A stretch of DNA of 64,000 bases from DASZHJ01 sp035541215. Lineage in GTDB: Bacteria; Pseudomonadota; Alphaproteobacteria; ATCC43930; CGMCC-115725. Both the position numbers and the translations under genes were made by a program. This document shows positions 32,581 to 42,207 of the stretch, piece by piece. The notes below the pieces were generated by a model. That model was not told the origin of the DNA. It made no database searches and worked only from the letters and a program-made list of their open reading frames with translations. The stretch is taken from positions 21,397-85,396 of the forward strand of contig DATKNV010000125.1 of the NCBI GenBank assembly GCA_035541215.1, in the 5' to 3' direction. Every line of letters starts with the position of its first letter. Position 1 is the stretch's first letter.

Positions 32581-35500
32581 ATGATCTCTGCCGTCTTCGT
32601 CGATCGCCCCCGGCTCGCCATCGTCATCGCGATCGTCACGACGATCGCGGGCCTGGTCTCGCTGCTGGTGATCCCGATCTCGCAGTATCCGGACATCGTA
32701 CCGCCGCAGGTCTCCGTCACGACCATGTACCCCGGCGCCAATTCCGCGGTCGTCGACGCGACCGTCGCGCAGCCGATCGAGGCGCAGGTCATCGGCGTCG
32801 ACAAGATGATCTACATGAAGAGCGTCAACGGCGACGACGGCAGCTACACGCTCACGGTCTCCTTCGAGCTCGGCACCAATCCCGACATCAACACCGTCAA
32901 CGTCAACAACCGGGTCCAGGCGGCGCTGCCGCAATTGCCGCCGGACGTGCAGCGCCAGGGCGTCGTCGTCAAGAAGAAGTCCTCGGCGCTCCTCGGCCTC
33001 ATCTCCGTCTATTCCCCGAAGGCGACGCACAACCAGCTCTTCATCTCGAACTTCGTCACGATCAACCTCCTGGACGCGATCAAGAGCACGCCCGGCGTCG
33101 GCGACGCCTTCCTGTTCGGGCCGCAGGATTACGCGATGCGGGCCTGGATCCGGACCGACCGGCTGACGGGCCTCAACCTCACGACCGGCGACATCATCAA
33201 CGCGATCCAGTCGCAGAACATCCAGGCCGCCGTCGGCCGGATCGGGGCGCGCCCGATCTCCGACGACCAGCAGCTCCAGCTCAACATCCAGACGAAGGGC
33301 CGTCTCAACACGGTCAAGGATTTCGAGAACATCGTCATCCGCACCAACCCCGACGGCTCGGTGCTGCGCTTGGGCGACGTGGCGCGGCTCGAGCTCGGCG
33401 CCGCCAATCTCGACCGCGACACCCGGATGAACGGCGCGGCCGCCACGATCATAGGCCTCTATCAATCGCCGGGCGCCAACGCGCTCGCCACGCTCGGCGC
33501 GGTGAAGGCCAAGCTCGAGAGCCTGAAGAGCCGCTTCCCCGACGACCTCGAGTGGAAAGTCACCTACGACCCCACCACCTTCGTCTCCGACACGATCCAC
33601 GAGGTCCAGAAGACGCTGATCGAGGCCTTCATCCTCGTCGCCATCGTCGTTTACCTCTTCCTCGGGAATCTGCGGGCGACGCTCATTCCCCTGATCGCGG
33701 TGCCCGTGAGCCTCATCGGCACCTTCATGGTGCTTAACGCGATCGGCTATTCCGCCAACACGGTTTCGCTCCTCGCTGCCGTGCTCGCGATCGGCATCGT
33801 CGTCGACGACGCCATCGTCGTCGTCGAGAACGTCGAGCGCGTGATGGAGGAGCATCCGGAGCTCTCGCCAGGAGAGGCGACGAAGCGCGCGATGGCCGAG
33901 ATCACCGCGCCCATCATCGCGATCACCCTGGTGCTGCTCTCGGTCTTCGTGCCGGTGGCCTTCATCCCGGGCATCTCCGGCGAGCTCTTCCGGCAGTTCG
34001 CCGTGACCGTCGCGGTCTCGATGTTCCTCTCGGCGATCAACGCGCTGACCCTCTCGCCCGCGCTATCGGGCGTGCTGCTGCGGCCGCATCACGGACCGCG
34101 GCGCGGCATCATGGGCTACGTGATGCGCTCGATCGATTGGGTGCGCGACCGCTACGGCCAGGCGGTCGCCCGCATCGTCCGCTTCTCGATCATCGGCCTC
34201 GTCGCCGTGGCCGCGTCGGGGTTCGGCTTCGTTTCGCTCTCTGCGATCACGCCGACGGGCTTCCTGCCGGAGGACGATCAGGGCGCGATCTTCGTGGTTG
34301 CGGAGCTCCCCGGCGGCGCATCGGTCGGGCAGACCACCGCCGCGCTCGAGAAAGCCGAGGAGATCGTCAAGAGCGACCCCTCGGTGCAGGACTACACCTC
34401 CGTCATGGGCTTGAACTTCATCGACAACTACTCGCAGCCCAATGCCGGCTTCATGGTCATCACCTTCAAGCCCTTCGAGGATCGGAAGGATCCCGCGCTG
34501 CGCGCGGACGCGGTGATCCGGCGCCTCGGCCAGAAGTTCCAGGAGATCCGCGGCGCGAGGATCGTGCCGCTCGCGCCGCCGCCGATCATCGGCCTCGGCA
34601 CCGGCGGCGGCTTCACCTACGTGCTCGAGGATCTCCGCGGCGGCGATCCCGCAGCCCTCGCGCAAGTCATGCGCGGCCTCCTCATCGCCGCCAATCAAAA
34701 CCCGAATCTGACGCGCGTCTTCAGCACCTTCTCCGCGTCGAACCCCTCGATCTACCTCGACATCGACCGCGACAAGGCGCAGGTGCTGGGCGTGTCGCTG
34801 AGCTCGGTCTTCCAAGCGCTCCAGGCCTCGCTCGGCGGGTACTTCGTCAACAACATGAACCTCTACGGCCGCACCTGGCAGGTCCAGGTGCAGGCGGAGG
34901 CGGCCGACCGCTCCAGCGTCGCCGACATCTATCGCATCAACGTCCGCAGCAACACCGGCCAGATGATCCCGTTGCGCTCGCTGGTCGAGGTGCGCGTCGT
35001 CGTCGGACCGCCGGCGATCATCCGCTACAACAACCTCCGCGCCGTCACGATTCAGGGCAATCCCGCGCCGGGCGTCTCATCGGGCCAGGCGCTGCGGGCG
35101 ATGGAGGAGGTCGCGGCGAAGACCTTGCCCAGCGGGTATGCCGGAGAATGGACCGACACCGCCTTCCAGGAGAAGCGCGCGGAAGGCAAGACCGCGATGA
35201 TCCTGGGCTTCGCGGTCCTCTTCGCCTACCTCTTCCTCGTCGCGCTCTACGAGAGCTGGACGATCCCGGTGCCGGTGCTGCTCTCGGTCTCCGTGGGCAT
35301 CGCCGGCTCGTTCCTCGCGATCGTCATCGGGGGCCTCACCCTCGATCTCTACGGCCAGATCGGCATCGTCGTGCTGATCGGCCTCGCCGCCAAGAACGGC
35401 ATCTTGATCGTGGAGTTCGCGAAGGAGCAGCGCGAGCGCGGCGTACCGCTGCTCGAGGCCGCGACGGAGGGATCCCGCCTCCGATTCCGCCCCGTGATGA

Positions 35501-35769
35501 TGACGTCCTTCGCCTTCATCCTGGGCCTCCTTCCGCTGGTGGTCGCCGTCGGCGCCTCCATGCTCGCGCGGCGCAACGTCGGCACGCCGGTCTTCGGCGG
35601 CATGATCTTCGCCTCCTTCATCGGCATCTTCATGATCCCGCCGCTCTACGTGTTCTTCCAGCGAATCCGGGAAAAGCTCCGGCCGGGAGCGCGACCCAAG
35701 GCGGCGGCCCCGGAAGCGAAAGCGCCCGCGCATGGCGGTGTCGCGCGCTCGGAAGCGCCGGGAGAGTGA
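32581..35769 (+). CDS. RND efflux pump inner-membrane transporter (HAE1/AcrB family)
   Basis: 1062 aa, the usual AcrB size. It has an N-terminal TM helix (VFVDRPRLAIVIAIVTTIAGLV) and ISQYPDIVPPQVSVTTMYPGA. The proton-relay Asp pair lies in TM4 (LAIGIVVDDAIVVVENVER), and the second half starts near VRFSIIGLVAVAASGFGF. LIGLAAKNGILIVEFAKEQ and PVFGGMIFASFIGIFMIPPLYVFFQ are near the end. It exports drugs, solvents or lipophilic compounds using the proton gradient. No regulator gene is adjacent. It converges with the first Liv operon. Confidence 0.95.
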   Translation: MISAVFVDRPRLAIVIAIVTTIAGLVSLLVIPISQYPDIVPPQVSVTTMYPGANSAVVDATVAQPIEAQVIGVDKMIYMKSVNGDDGSYTLTVSFELGTNPDINTVNVNNRVQAALPQLPPDVQRQGVVVKKKSSALLGLISVYSPKATHNQLFISNFVTINLLDAIKSTPGVGDAFLFGPQDYAMRAWIRTDRLTGLNLTTGDIINAIQSQNIQAAVGRIGARPISDDQQLQLNIQTKGRLNTVKDFENIVIRTNPDGSVLRLGDVARLELGAANLDRDTRMNGAAATIIGLYQSPGANALATLGAVKAKLESLKSRFPDDLEWKVTYDPTTFVSDTIHEVQKTLIEAFILVAIVVYLFLGNLRATLIPLIAVPVSLIGTFMVLNAIGYSANTVSLLAAVLAIGIVVDDAIVVVENVERVMEEHPELSPGEATKRAMAEITAPIIAITLVLLSVFVPVAFIPGISGELFRQFAVTVAVSMFLSAINALTLSPALSGVLLRPHHGPRRGIMGYVMRSIDWVRDRYGQAVARIVRFSIIGLVAVAASGFGFVSLSAITPTGFLPEDDQGAIFVVAELPGGASVGQTTAALEKAEEIVKSDPSVQDYTSVMGLNFIDNYSQPNAGFMVITFKPFEDRKDPALRADAVIRRLGQKFQEIRGARIVPLAPPPIIGLGTGGGFTYVLEDLRGGDPAALAQVMRGLLIAANQNPNLTRVFSTFSASNPSIYLDIDRDKAQVLGVSLSSVFQALQASLGGYFVNNMNLYGRTWQVQVQAEAADRSSVADIYRINVRSNTGQMIPLRSLVEVRVVVGPPAIIRYNNLRAVTIQGNPAPGVSSGQALRAMEEVAAKTLPSGYAGEWTDTAFQEKRAEGKTAMILGFAVLFAYLFLVALYESWTIPVPVLLSVSVGIAGSFLAIVIGGLTLDLYGQIGIVVLIGLAAKNGILIVEFAKEQRERGVPLLEAATEGSRLRFRPVMMTSFAFILGLLPLVVAVGASMLARRNVGTPVFGGMIFASFIGIFMIPPLYVFFQRIREKLRPGARPKAAAPEAKAPAHGGVARSEAPGE

Positions 35770-35773
35770 AGGC

Positions 35774-36535
35774 TCAGTCGCGGGTATTGCCGCTCGCGTA
35801 GAGCCAGCGCGCGACCAGCGCCTCGGTATCGCCGCCGAAGGAGTCGCGCGAGCCCTCCGAGAGCACCGTGCCGGTGCGCATGACGTAGACGTAGTCCGCG
35901 ATCTCGAGCGCCCGCTTGATGTTCTGGTCGACCAGCAGCACCGCCTTCCCCTGCGCCGCCAGGTCCTTGATGAGCTCGTAGATGAGGGCGGCGACGCGGG
36001 GCTCGACGCCGGCGGTGGGCTCGTCGATCAGGAAAAGCACGGGATCGTGCATGAGGCTCCGCGCGATCTCGAGCTGGCGCTGCTGCCCGCCGCTGAGCGT
36101 GCCCGCCTGCTGGCTGCGCCGCTCGCGCAAGACCGGGAAGCGCTCGCAAGCCTGGCGCACGAGATCCTCGACGCGGCCGCGCTCGCCGCGGTAGCGCCAG
36201 GCGCCGAGGCGCAGATTCACCTCGACCGTCAGGTGCGGAAAGATGCTGGGGCGCTGCGGCAGATAGACGACGCCGTGCCGCCCCATCTCGTGCGCGGGAA
36301 CGCCCCGGACCGGCGCGCCATCCATGACGATCTCGCCCTCGCGCGCCGGGAGGAAGCCATAGAGCACCTTGAGGAGCGTCGATTTCCCCGTGCCGTTCGG
36401 CCCGAGGACGCAGCGGACCTCCCCGCGCTGCGCCTCGACCGAGACGCCCCGGAGGATGTCGATGCCCGAGAGATAGCCCGCGACGAGGTCGCGCGCGACG
36501 AGCCAGGGCCCGGCCTTGACGGCGGCGGCGGTCAT
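35774..36535 (-). CDS. livF: Branched-chain-type ABC transporter ATP-binding protein (LivF), system 1
   Basis: 253 aa from ATG 36535, one base from the upstream gene's stop. Walker A GPNGTGKST, signature LSGGQQRQLEIARSLM, Walker B VLFLIDEPTAGVEP and H-switch LLVDQNIKRALEIADYVYVM. It follows LivF family length and order. It is the last gene of the operon SBP-livH-livM-livG-livF on the minus strand. Confidence 0.93.
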   Translation of the reverse strand: MTAAAVKAGPWLVARDLVAGYLSGIDILRGVSVEAQRGEVRCVLGPNGTGKSTLLKVLYGFLPAREGEIVMDGAPVRGVPAHEMGRHGVVYLPQRPSIFPHLTVEVNLRLGAWRYRGERGRVEDLVRQACERFPVLRERRSQQAGTLSGGQQRQLEIARSLMHDPVLFLIDEPTAGVEPRVAALIYELIKDLAAQGKAVLLVDQNIKRALEIADYVYVMRTGTVLSEGSRDSFGGDTEALVARWLYASGNTRD

Positions 36536-36536
36536 C

Positions 36537-37262
36537 TCAGAGGCCGGCATAGGCGGCGAGCACGGTCTGATCGGTCCGCACCGTCGCGGGCTCGCCATCG
36601 GCGATCTTGCTGCCGCGGGCCATGACGACGAGACGGCGGGAGATGCGGAGGATCGATTCCATGTCGTGGTCGACGACGACGAAGGTGCGGCCGTCCCGGT
36701 GCAGCTCCTCGATGCGCTTGATGAGCTCGTCGCGGAGCCGCGGATGCACGCCCGCGAAGGGCTCGTCGAGGAACAGCACCTTGGGCTCCAGCATCAGGCA
36801 GCGTCCGAGCTCCAGGAGCTTCTGCTGCCCGCCCGAGAGGTTCTTCGCCTGGAGCTGCTCCAGATGGGCGAGGCTCAGGAACTCGAGATAAGTGCGCGCG
36901 CGCCGCGCGGCCTCCTCCCAGCTCGAGTGCGGACGCGTCAGGCCCGGCACGAGCATGTTCTCGAGCACGGTCATGCGGCTGAAGAGCTGCGTGAGCTGGA
37001 AGGTCCGCGCGACGCCCATGGCGGCGTAAACGTGCGGGGGGCGGCCGCTCACGCGCTCGCCGCGCACCAGCACCTCGCCGTCGTCGGGGAGGAGATGTCC
37101 CGTCAGCACGTTGATGAGCGTGGTCTTGCCGGAGCCGTTCGGGCCGATGAGCCCGATGAGGTCGCCCTCGGTCACGACGAAATCGACCTCGTCGTTGGCG
37201 ACGATGCCGCCGAAGCGCTTGACGAGGCCCCGGCCCCGAACGAGCTCCTGACCCGCGCTCAC
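36537..37262 (-). CDS. livG: Branched-chain-type ABC transporter ATP-binding protein (LivG), system 1
   Basis: 241 aa from a GTG at 37262 whose GTGA overlaps the permease stop; the same frame stays open far upstream but that part lies antisense-free inside livM in another frame and is not coding. Walker A GPNGSGKTT, LivG-specific GVARTFQLTQLFSRMTVLENMLV, signature LSGGQQKLLELGRCLM, Walker B VLFLDEPFAGVHP. It pairs with LivF to energise the permeases. Confidence 0.92.
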   Translation of the reverse strand: MSAGQELVRGRGLVKRFGGIVANDEVDFVVTEGDLIGLIGPNGSGKTTLINVLTGHLLPDDGEVLVRGERVSGRPPHVYAAMGVARTFQLTQLFSRMTVLENMLVPGLTRPHSSWEEAARRARTYLEFLSLAHLEQLQAKNLSGGQQKLLELGRCLMLEPKVLFLDEPFAGVHPRLRDELIKRIEELHRDGRTFVVVDHDMESILRISRRLVVMARGSKIADGEPATVRTDQTVLAAYAGL

Positions 37263-38302
37263 GCGCCGGGGTCCTTCTGCGGGAGGTCGCGGACGGCGGG
37301 CGGCGCGCTCACCCGCGCCTCGCCGAGACGCACGAATTGCAGCCAGAACGGCGTGATGAGGCCGTTCCGGGCGAAGCGCATGGTGAGCAGCAGGATGACG
37401 CCGAAGATGGGGAGACGCCATTGGTCGAAATTCTCGATCTCCACGTTGCCGAATATCGGCAGCCACACGTGAAGGCCTGCGAGATCGCGGAGTTTTTCCA
37501 GCAGAAACTCGACGAAGAATGCGCCGCCGACCGCGGTCGGCAGCAGCTCCATGCCGCCGATCACGGTCATGACCACGAGCTTCGCCATCTCGTCGAGATC
37601 GCCCATGCTGGGCGTGATGATGGGGATGTAATGCGCGTAGAAGCCGCCGGCGAGCCCGGCGAAGCCGCTGGCGATCGCGAAGGCGAGGATGCGGAAGCGC
37701 GCGACCGCCACGCCCGATGCCGCCGCCGCCTGCTCGTCCTCGCGGATCGCGCGCAGGAAGAGGCCCCAGCGCGAGCGCACGAGCAATCCCATGAGCCCGA
37801 GCGAGACCGCGAGCAGCGCAAAGGCCGTGTAGAAATAGGGAAGGCGCGTCGCGGCGTCGGGGAAGAGCGGGTCCGTGTGCAGGCCCGCCATGCCCGCGGT
37901 CACCTGGTCCTCGGTCGCGATCGCGATGCGCACGATCTCGGAGAAGCCCAGCGTGAAGATCGCGAGATAGGGGCCGCTCATCCGGAGGCACACCCAGCCG
38001 ATGAGCGCCCCGACGACGCAGCACATGATGATGCCCGCGACCATGCTCAGGGGGATCGGAATGCCCGACCAATTGACGAGCAGCTGCGAGGTATAGGCGC
38101 CGATCGAGGCGAAGGCCATGTGGCTCAGCGAGAAGAGACCGACATAGCCCGCGAGCAGCGACCAGCTCGCCGCGAGAATCCCGTAATACATCGCGATGAT
38201 CGCGACGTGCATCCAATAGGGGCTGAGACCGTCGGCGAGAAACAGCACCAGCGCCGAGATCGCGAGCAAGACATAGATGTGGAGCCGCTTCACGCCGCTC
38301 AC
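37259..38302 (-). CDS. livM: Branched-chain-type ABC transporter permease (LivM), system 1
   Basis: 347 aa. Multiple TM helices with the LivM core AASWSLLAGYVGLFSLSHMAFASIGAYTSQLL, VCLRMSGPYLAIFTLGFSEIVR, RWGLFLRAIREDEQAAAASGV, FRILAFAIASGFAGLAGGFYA and VVMTVIGGMELLPTAVGGAFF. It overlaps both neighbours by 4 bp (ATGA and GTGA), so translation is coupled through the operon. Confidence 0.92.
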   Translation of the reverse strand: MSGVKRLHIYVLLAISALVLFLADGLSPYWMHVAIIAMYYGILAASWSLLAGYVGLFSLSHMAFASIGAYTSQLLVNWSGIPIPLSMVAGIIMCCVVGALIGWVCLRMSGPYLAIFTLGFSEIVRIAIATEDQVTAGMAGLHTDPLFPDAATRLPYFYTAFALLAVSLGLMGLLVRSRWGLFLRAIREDEQAAAASGVAVARFRILAFAIASGFAGLAGGFYAHYIPIITPSMGDLDEMAKLVVMTVIGGMELLPTAVGGAFFVEFLLEKLRDLAGLHVWLPIFGNVEIENFDQWRLPIFGVILLLTMRFARNGLITPFWLQFVRLGEARVSAPPAVRDLPQKDPGA

Positions 38303-39204
38303 TCCATCCTGAGGTGGCGCCGGCCGAAGAGCCCCTGCGGCCGGAACACCAGGAAGATCATGAGCATCAGCACTCCGAAGGCGTTCTGATAGGCGAGCGC
38401 CCGGGTGGGATCGGGGAAGAAGGCCGTGAAGAGCGTCTCACCCTCGCCGAGCATGAGTCCCGCGATGATGCTGCCGAGGGTCGAGCCCATGCCGCCGAGG
38501 ATCACGATCACGTAGGCGTGGATGTTGGCGGCGACGCCCATGTCGGGCGCGAGCGAGTAGGTGGGCGCGATGAGCGCGCCCGCGCCGGCCGCGAGCGCCG
38601 CGCCGATGCCGAAGGCGAGCGAGTTGAAGCGCCGCGGATTGATTCCCACGATCGCCGCGGAATCGCGCGACTGGCTCACCGCATCGAGCGCCTGGCCCCA
38701 GATCGTCCGCTGCATGAAATAGAGGAGGCCGAGAATCAGGAGAATGCCGATGCCCGCGGCCACCAGCCGGTCGTTCGTGAGCGTCAGATTTCCGATCCGC
38801 GTCACCCCCGGAACGAAGGAGGGCGGCTTCAGCGCAAAGGGGCCGAAGGCGATGACGGCGCTGTTACGCAGGAAATAGGCGAGACCGAAGGTGACGATGA
38901 GCCCGTATTCGTCCTTGCGCTCGGTCGCGTCGCTGTAGAGCGGCGTCAGCATCAGGCGCTCGAGGATGATCGCACCGAGGAAGAGCGCCGCCATCGCCAC
39001 GACCATCGCGACGAGCGGGGGGAAGCCCAGCAACTCGATGACGAAATAGGAGCAGTAGCCCCCGAGCATGTAGAGGTCGCCGTGGGCGAAGTTGACGATC
39101 TTCAGGATGGAGAAGATCAGCGTGACGCCGACCGCAATCAGCGCATAGATCACGCCGATGACGGCCCCGTTCGCGAATTGAACGAAAAAATATTGCCAGG
39201 TCAT
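38299..39204 (-). CDS. livH: Branched-chain-type ABC transporter permease (LivH), system 1
   Basis: 301 aa. LivH hallmarks: ANGAVIGVIYALIAVGVTLIFSILKIVNFAHGDLYMLGGY near the N-terminus, QALDAVSQSRDSAAIVGINPRRFNSLAFGIGAALAAGAGALIAP, and VIVILGGMGSTLGSIIAGLMLG. It is separated from the substrate-binding protein gene by 113 bp that holds a large hairpin. Confidence 0.92.
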   Translation of the reverse strand: MTWQYFFVQFANGAVIGVIYALIAVGVTLIFSILKIVNFAHGDLYMLGGYCSYFVIELLGFPPLVAMVVAMAALFLGAIILERLMLTPLYSDATERKDEYGLIVTFGLAYFLRNSAVIAFGPFALKPPSFVPGVTRIGNLTLTNDRLVAAGIGILLILGLLYFMQRTIWGQALDAVSQSRDSAAIVGINPRRFNSLAFGIGAALAAGAGALIAPTYSLAPDMGVAANIHAYVIVILGGMGSTLGSIIAGLMLGEGETLFTAFFPDPTRALAYQNAFGVLMLMIFLVFRPQGLFGRRHLRME

Positions 39205-39226
39205 CTCTTAAAGAATGCTCTCTCAA

Positions 39227-39297
39227 AGTAGAGCCGGGGGAGGCCCGGCGCCCGCGCCTCGATGGCGCCTGCGCGCGGCCTCCCCCGCAAATCTACT
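39227..39297 (-). terminator. Large hairpin between binding-protein gene and permease genes, system 1
   Basis: A long imperfect stem: outer arms AGTAGA / TCTACT, inner GGGGGAGGCC / GGCCTCCCCC, then GCGCC / GGCGC around a TCGAT loop. It lies in the gap downstream of the binding-protein gene and before livH in the direction of transcription. Such hairpins often stabilise the abundant binding-protein mRNA and reduce readthrough into permease genes. Confidence 0.6.
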
Positions 39298-39317
39298 CTA
39301 TGCTTCCGAGCGGCGAC

Positions 39318-40571
39318 TCACTTGCTCGGCTTCTGGTAGGTGTACTTCACGTTCGCGATGTCGCGCGGCCAGACGATCGGCGCGTCGTCGGCGTCCTGAC
39401 CGACCTTGTCGTACTGCACCAGCGCGACCGGCGCGTTCATGAACTGGTGATAGGCCCAGTCCGGCTCGTGGCTGGTCGAGAAGGTGTAGCGGCCGCGTCC
39501 CAGCACGATGTCGGTCTTCTCGAGCGCGGCGATGATCGCCTTGCCGTCGGTAGAGCCGGCTCGCTTGATCGCGTCGGCGAGCACCAGCATAGCGTCGTAG
39601 TTCTCGATCGCCTGCGGCGAGGCCGGCGCGTTGAACTTCTTCTGGAACGCCGCCTTGAAGGCCTTGGTCACGTCGTTATCGGCCGCCTTCGGCAGACCGA
39701 CGATCTCCGTGACGAGACCCACGCCGCCCTGGCCGACGTTCTTCCAGAAGGTCGGATCGACCGCCGGACCGCCGGAGTTCGCGATGCCAGTCTGCGCCGT
39801 CGGCGCGAAGCCGAGGGTGAAGGACTGGCTGATCATGGGATAGGCGCCGGCCTCGCTGTACTCCGTCATGAAGAAGTCGAAGGGCGGCTGGTGAGCCTTG
39901 AAACGCTCGATCTGCGCCGTGAACTCGGTCGCGTTCGGATCGGCGCCGACGTTCTCGTACTTGACGCCGTGCTTATCGAGCCCGGGGAGCAGAACGTCGA
40001 GCGCGCTCTGTCCGCCGTCCGTTTTCTCCGCGAGAATCGCGACGTTCTTGAAGCCGGCGGCGGCGATCCAGTCCGCGTATTTGCCGGCGATCAGCGCCTG
40101 GTTGGGCGCCACCCGGAAGACCTCGGGATAACCCTTGCCGGTGATCTTGAGGGCCCAGACGTCGACCGCGATGATCGGAATGCCCGCCTTGTGCGCGACC
40201 TCCATCTCCGCGAGGAACACGGAGCTGTGGAACTCGCCGGTGATGGCAACGACCTTGTCCTGCGAGATCAGGCGCTCGGCGGCGGCGGTGCCCTCCTCGG
40301 GCTTGCCGCGCGTATCCTGGAAGACGAGCTCGATTTGCTTTCCGAGGAGACCGCCCTTGGCGTTGATCTCTTCGGCCGCGAGCTGGGCGGCTTGTTTCAT
40401 CAGCGCGCCCTCAGCATAGCCGCCGGGAGGCGACAGCGGCCCGACCCATCCGATCTTGATCGTATCCGCCGCCTTGACCGGCGCGCCCATGAATTGTGAC
40501 GACAGGATGACAACCCCGCCGATAACTGCGGCGAGCTTGCCGGCGACATGCCAGCGTCCATTGACCCGCAT
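39318..40571 (-). CDS. Substrate-binding protein of Liv-type ABC transporter, system 1
   Basis: 417 aa from ATG 40571, preceded by GGAGGTGG. It has a signal peptide (KLAAVIGGVVILSSQFMGAPVKA). The mature protein is a type I periplasmic binding protein: IKIGWVGPLSPPGGYAEG, AAQLAAEEINAKGGLLGKQIELVFQDTRGKPEEG, VVAITGEFHSSVFLAEMEVAHKAGIP and GVKYENVGADPNATEF. It is first in its operon and sets the transporter's specificity. The ligand is unknown; family members bind branched-chain amino acids, amides, urea or aromatic acids. Confidence 0.9.
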   Translation of the reverse strand: MRVNGRWHVAGKLAAVIGGVVILSSQFMGAPVKAADTIKIGWVGPLSPPGGYAEGALMKQAAQLAAEEINAKGGLLGKQIELVFQDTRGKPEEGTAAAERLISQDKVVAITGEFHSSVFLAEMEVAHKAGIPIIAVDVWALKITGKGYPEVFRVAPNQALIAGKYADWIAAAGFKNVAILAEKTDGGQSALDVLLPGLDKHGVKYENVGADPNATEFTAQIERFKAHQPPFDFFMTEYSEAGAYPMISQSFTLGFAPTAQTGIANSGGPAVDPTFWKNVGQGGVGLVTEIVGLPKAADNDVTKAFKAAFQKKFNAPASPQAIENYDAMLVLADAIKRAGSTDGKAIIAALEKTDIVLGRGRYTFSTSHEPDWAYHQFMNAPVALVQYDKVGQDADDAPIVWPRDIANVKYTYQKPSK

Positions 40572-40629
40572 TGTCCACCTCCGATTTTGTCGCGTTGGTA
40601 CGCTCGTGATTGCTAGGCATCCCACAAGC

Positions 40630-40650
40630 CCTCGGTGCATCCGACCGAGG
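40630..40650. other. Hairpin in divergent promoter region
   Basis: CCTCGGT, 7-nt loop, ACCGAGG: perfect 7-bp stem between the divergent binding-protein and aminotransferase genes. It could be an operator or 5'-leader structure. Confidence 0.35.
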
Positions 40651-40721
40651 CCGCAGCCACTATAGCACCGCGAATTTTGCGCATACATGTCGGTTTCGCG
40701 CAACTCGCCCCAGAGGCTGCC

Positions 40722-40742
40722 TTGCCGCGCGGGCTGCGGCAA
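40722..40742. other. Second hairpin in the same divergent region
   Basis: TTGCCGC, 7-nt loop, GCGGCAA, about 70 bp before the aminotransferase start. The role is unknown. Confidence 0.35.
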
Positions 40743-40812
40743 AATAAGCTCGGAGGCACCGAATTCCGCCCCAAGATTCCGAGCGGGCGGACTTTATCCA
40801 AGGGGTACCGCG

Positions 40813-42198
40813 ATGACCGAGCTCTTGCCGAATTCGCCCGCCGCGCGGGACGTGGCCTATCACGTCCATCCGCAGACCAATCTGCGCAAGCTGCGCGAGG
40901 AAGGTCCGCTCGTGATCACCCGCGGCAAGGGCTGCCGCATCTTCGACGACGCCGGCAAGGACTACATCGAGGCGGCCGCGGGCCTCTGGTGCGCCGCGCT
41001 GGGATTCAGCGCCTCCGAGCGGCTCGCGCGCGTCGCCTACGACCAGATGAAGGCGCTCGCCTACTACCACACCTTCCGCCAGACCTCGCATCCCGCCGCG
41101 ATCGATCTCGCGGAGAAGCTGCTCTCGATCGCGCCGAAGGGCATGTCGAAGGCGATCTTCCAGTGCTCGGGCTCGGAGGCGAACGACACCGCGATCAAGC
41201 TCATCTGGTACTACCACCACGCCACCGGCAATCCTCAGAAGATGAAGATCATCGGCCGCAAGAACGGCTATCACGGCAACACCATCGCCGCCGTGAGCGT
41301 CTCCGGCCGGCCCGACATGCATGCGGATTTCGGCCTGCCGCTGCCGATGATGCGGCACACGGAATTCCCGCACTACTACCGCTTCCACGAGGAGGGCGAG
41401 AGCGAGGAGCAGTTCGCGACCCGGATGGCCGATGCGCTCGAGAAGCTCATCCTCGCGGAAGGGCCGGAGACCGTCGGCGGCTTCTTCGCGGAGCCCGTGA
41501 TGGGCGCGGGCGGCGGCATCGTCCCGCCCAAGACCTATTTCGAGAAGATCCAGCGCGTGCTGCGCAAATACGACGTGCTCTTCGTCGCGGACGAGGTGAT
41601 CTGCGGCTTCGGGCGGACCGGCAACTGGTGGGGCTCCCAGACCTACGGGATCGAGCCCGACATGATCTCCTGCGCCAAGGCGCTCTCCGCGGCCTTCCAG
41701 CCGATCTCGGCGCTGATGATCAGCGAGCGCGTCTATCAGGCGATGCTGACCGAGAGCGACAAGCGCGGCACCTTCGCGCACGGCTACACCCATGCGGGCC
41801 ATCCGGTCTCCTCGGCCGTGGCGCTGGAGACGCTCCGCATCTACGAGGAGATGGACCTCGTGGGACACGTCCGCCGCGTCGGCGCCTATTTCCTCAGCGA
41901 GCTCGGGAAGTTCGCGGAGCATCCGCTGATCGGCGACGTCAGCGGCGTCGGGCTCCTTTGCGGGCTCGAGTTCGTCGCCGACAAGGCCGCGCGCAGCCCC
42001 TATGCGCCCGCGGGACGCGTGGGCCAGATCCTGGACCGCCACGCGCGGAGCCGCGGCCTCATCCTGCGCGTCATCGGCGACCGCGCCGTCTTCACCCCGC
42101 CGCTCATCATCGACGAGGCCGAGGTCGACGAGATGATCCGCCGCTTCCGCGGCGCGCTCGACGACACCTGGGGCGAGCTCCGCCGTCAGGCGGCGTAG
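40813..42198 (+). CDS. Class III (omega) aminotransferase
   Basis: 461 aa from ATG 40813. A PLP fold-type I class III aminotransferase: GKGCRIFDDAGKDYIEAAAGLWCAALGF, YYHTFRQTSHPAAIDLAEKL, CSGSEANDTAIKL (phosphate cup), GYHGNT, FFAEPVMGAGGGIVPP, LFVADEVICGFGRTGNWWG, PLP lysine K289 in SCAKALSAAFQPISAL and HGYTHAGHPVSSAVAL. It probably transfers an omega-amino group (beta-alanine, GABA, polyamine-type or similar) to pyruvate or another oxoacid. It is divergent from the system 1 transporter and convergent with the CaiB gene. Confidence 0.92.
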   Translation: MTELLPNSPAARDVAYHVHPQTNLRKLREEGPLVITRGKGCRIFDDAGKDYIEAAAGLWCAALGFSASERLARVAYDQMKALAYYHTFRQTSHPAAIDLAEKLLSIAPKGMSKAIFQCSGSEANDTAIKLIWYYHHATGNPQKMKIIGRKNGYHGNTIAAVSVSGRPDMHADFGLPLPMMRHTEFPHYYRFHEEGESEEQFATRMADALEKLILAEGPETVGGFFAEPVMGAGGGIVPPKTYFEKIQRVLRKYDVLFVADEVICGFGRTGNWWGSQTYGIEPDMISCAKALSAAFQPISALMISERVYQAMLTESDKRGTFAHGYTHAGHPVSSAVALETLRIYEEMDLVGHVRRVGAYFLSELGKFAEHPLIGDVSGVGLLCGLEFVADKAARSPYAPAGRVGQILDRHARSRGLILRVIGDRAVFTPPLIIDEAEVDEMIRRFRGALDDTWGELRRQAA

Positions 42199-42207
42199 GG
42201 CGGTCCT

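Noticed and set aside
31477..33855. Long antisense frame (792 codons) opposite the RND adaptor and pump genes
   Set aside because: Composition is typical of an antisense shadow and the plus strand encodes well-recognised RND proteins.
36537..38216. Extended livG reading frame of 559 codons
   Set aside because: Only the last 241 residues match LivG; the upstream part is another frame of livM and the GTG at 37262 overlaps the livM stop.
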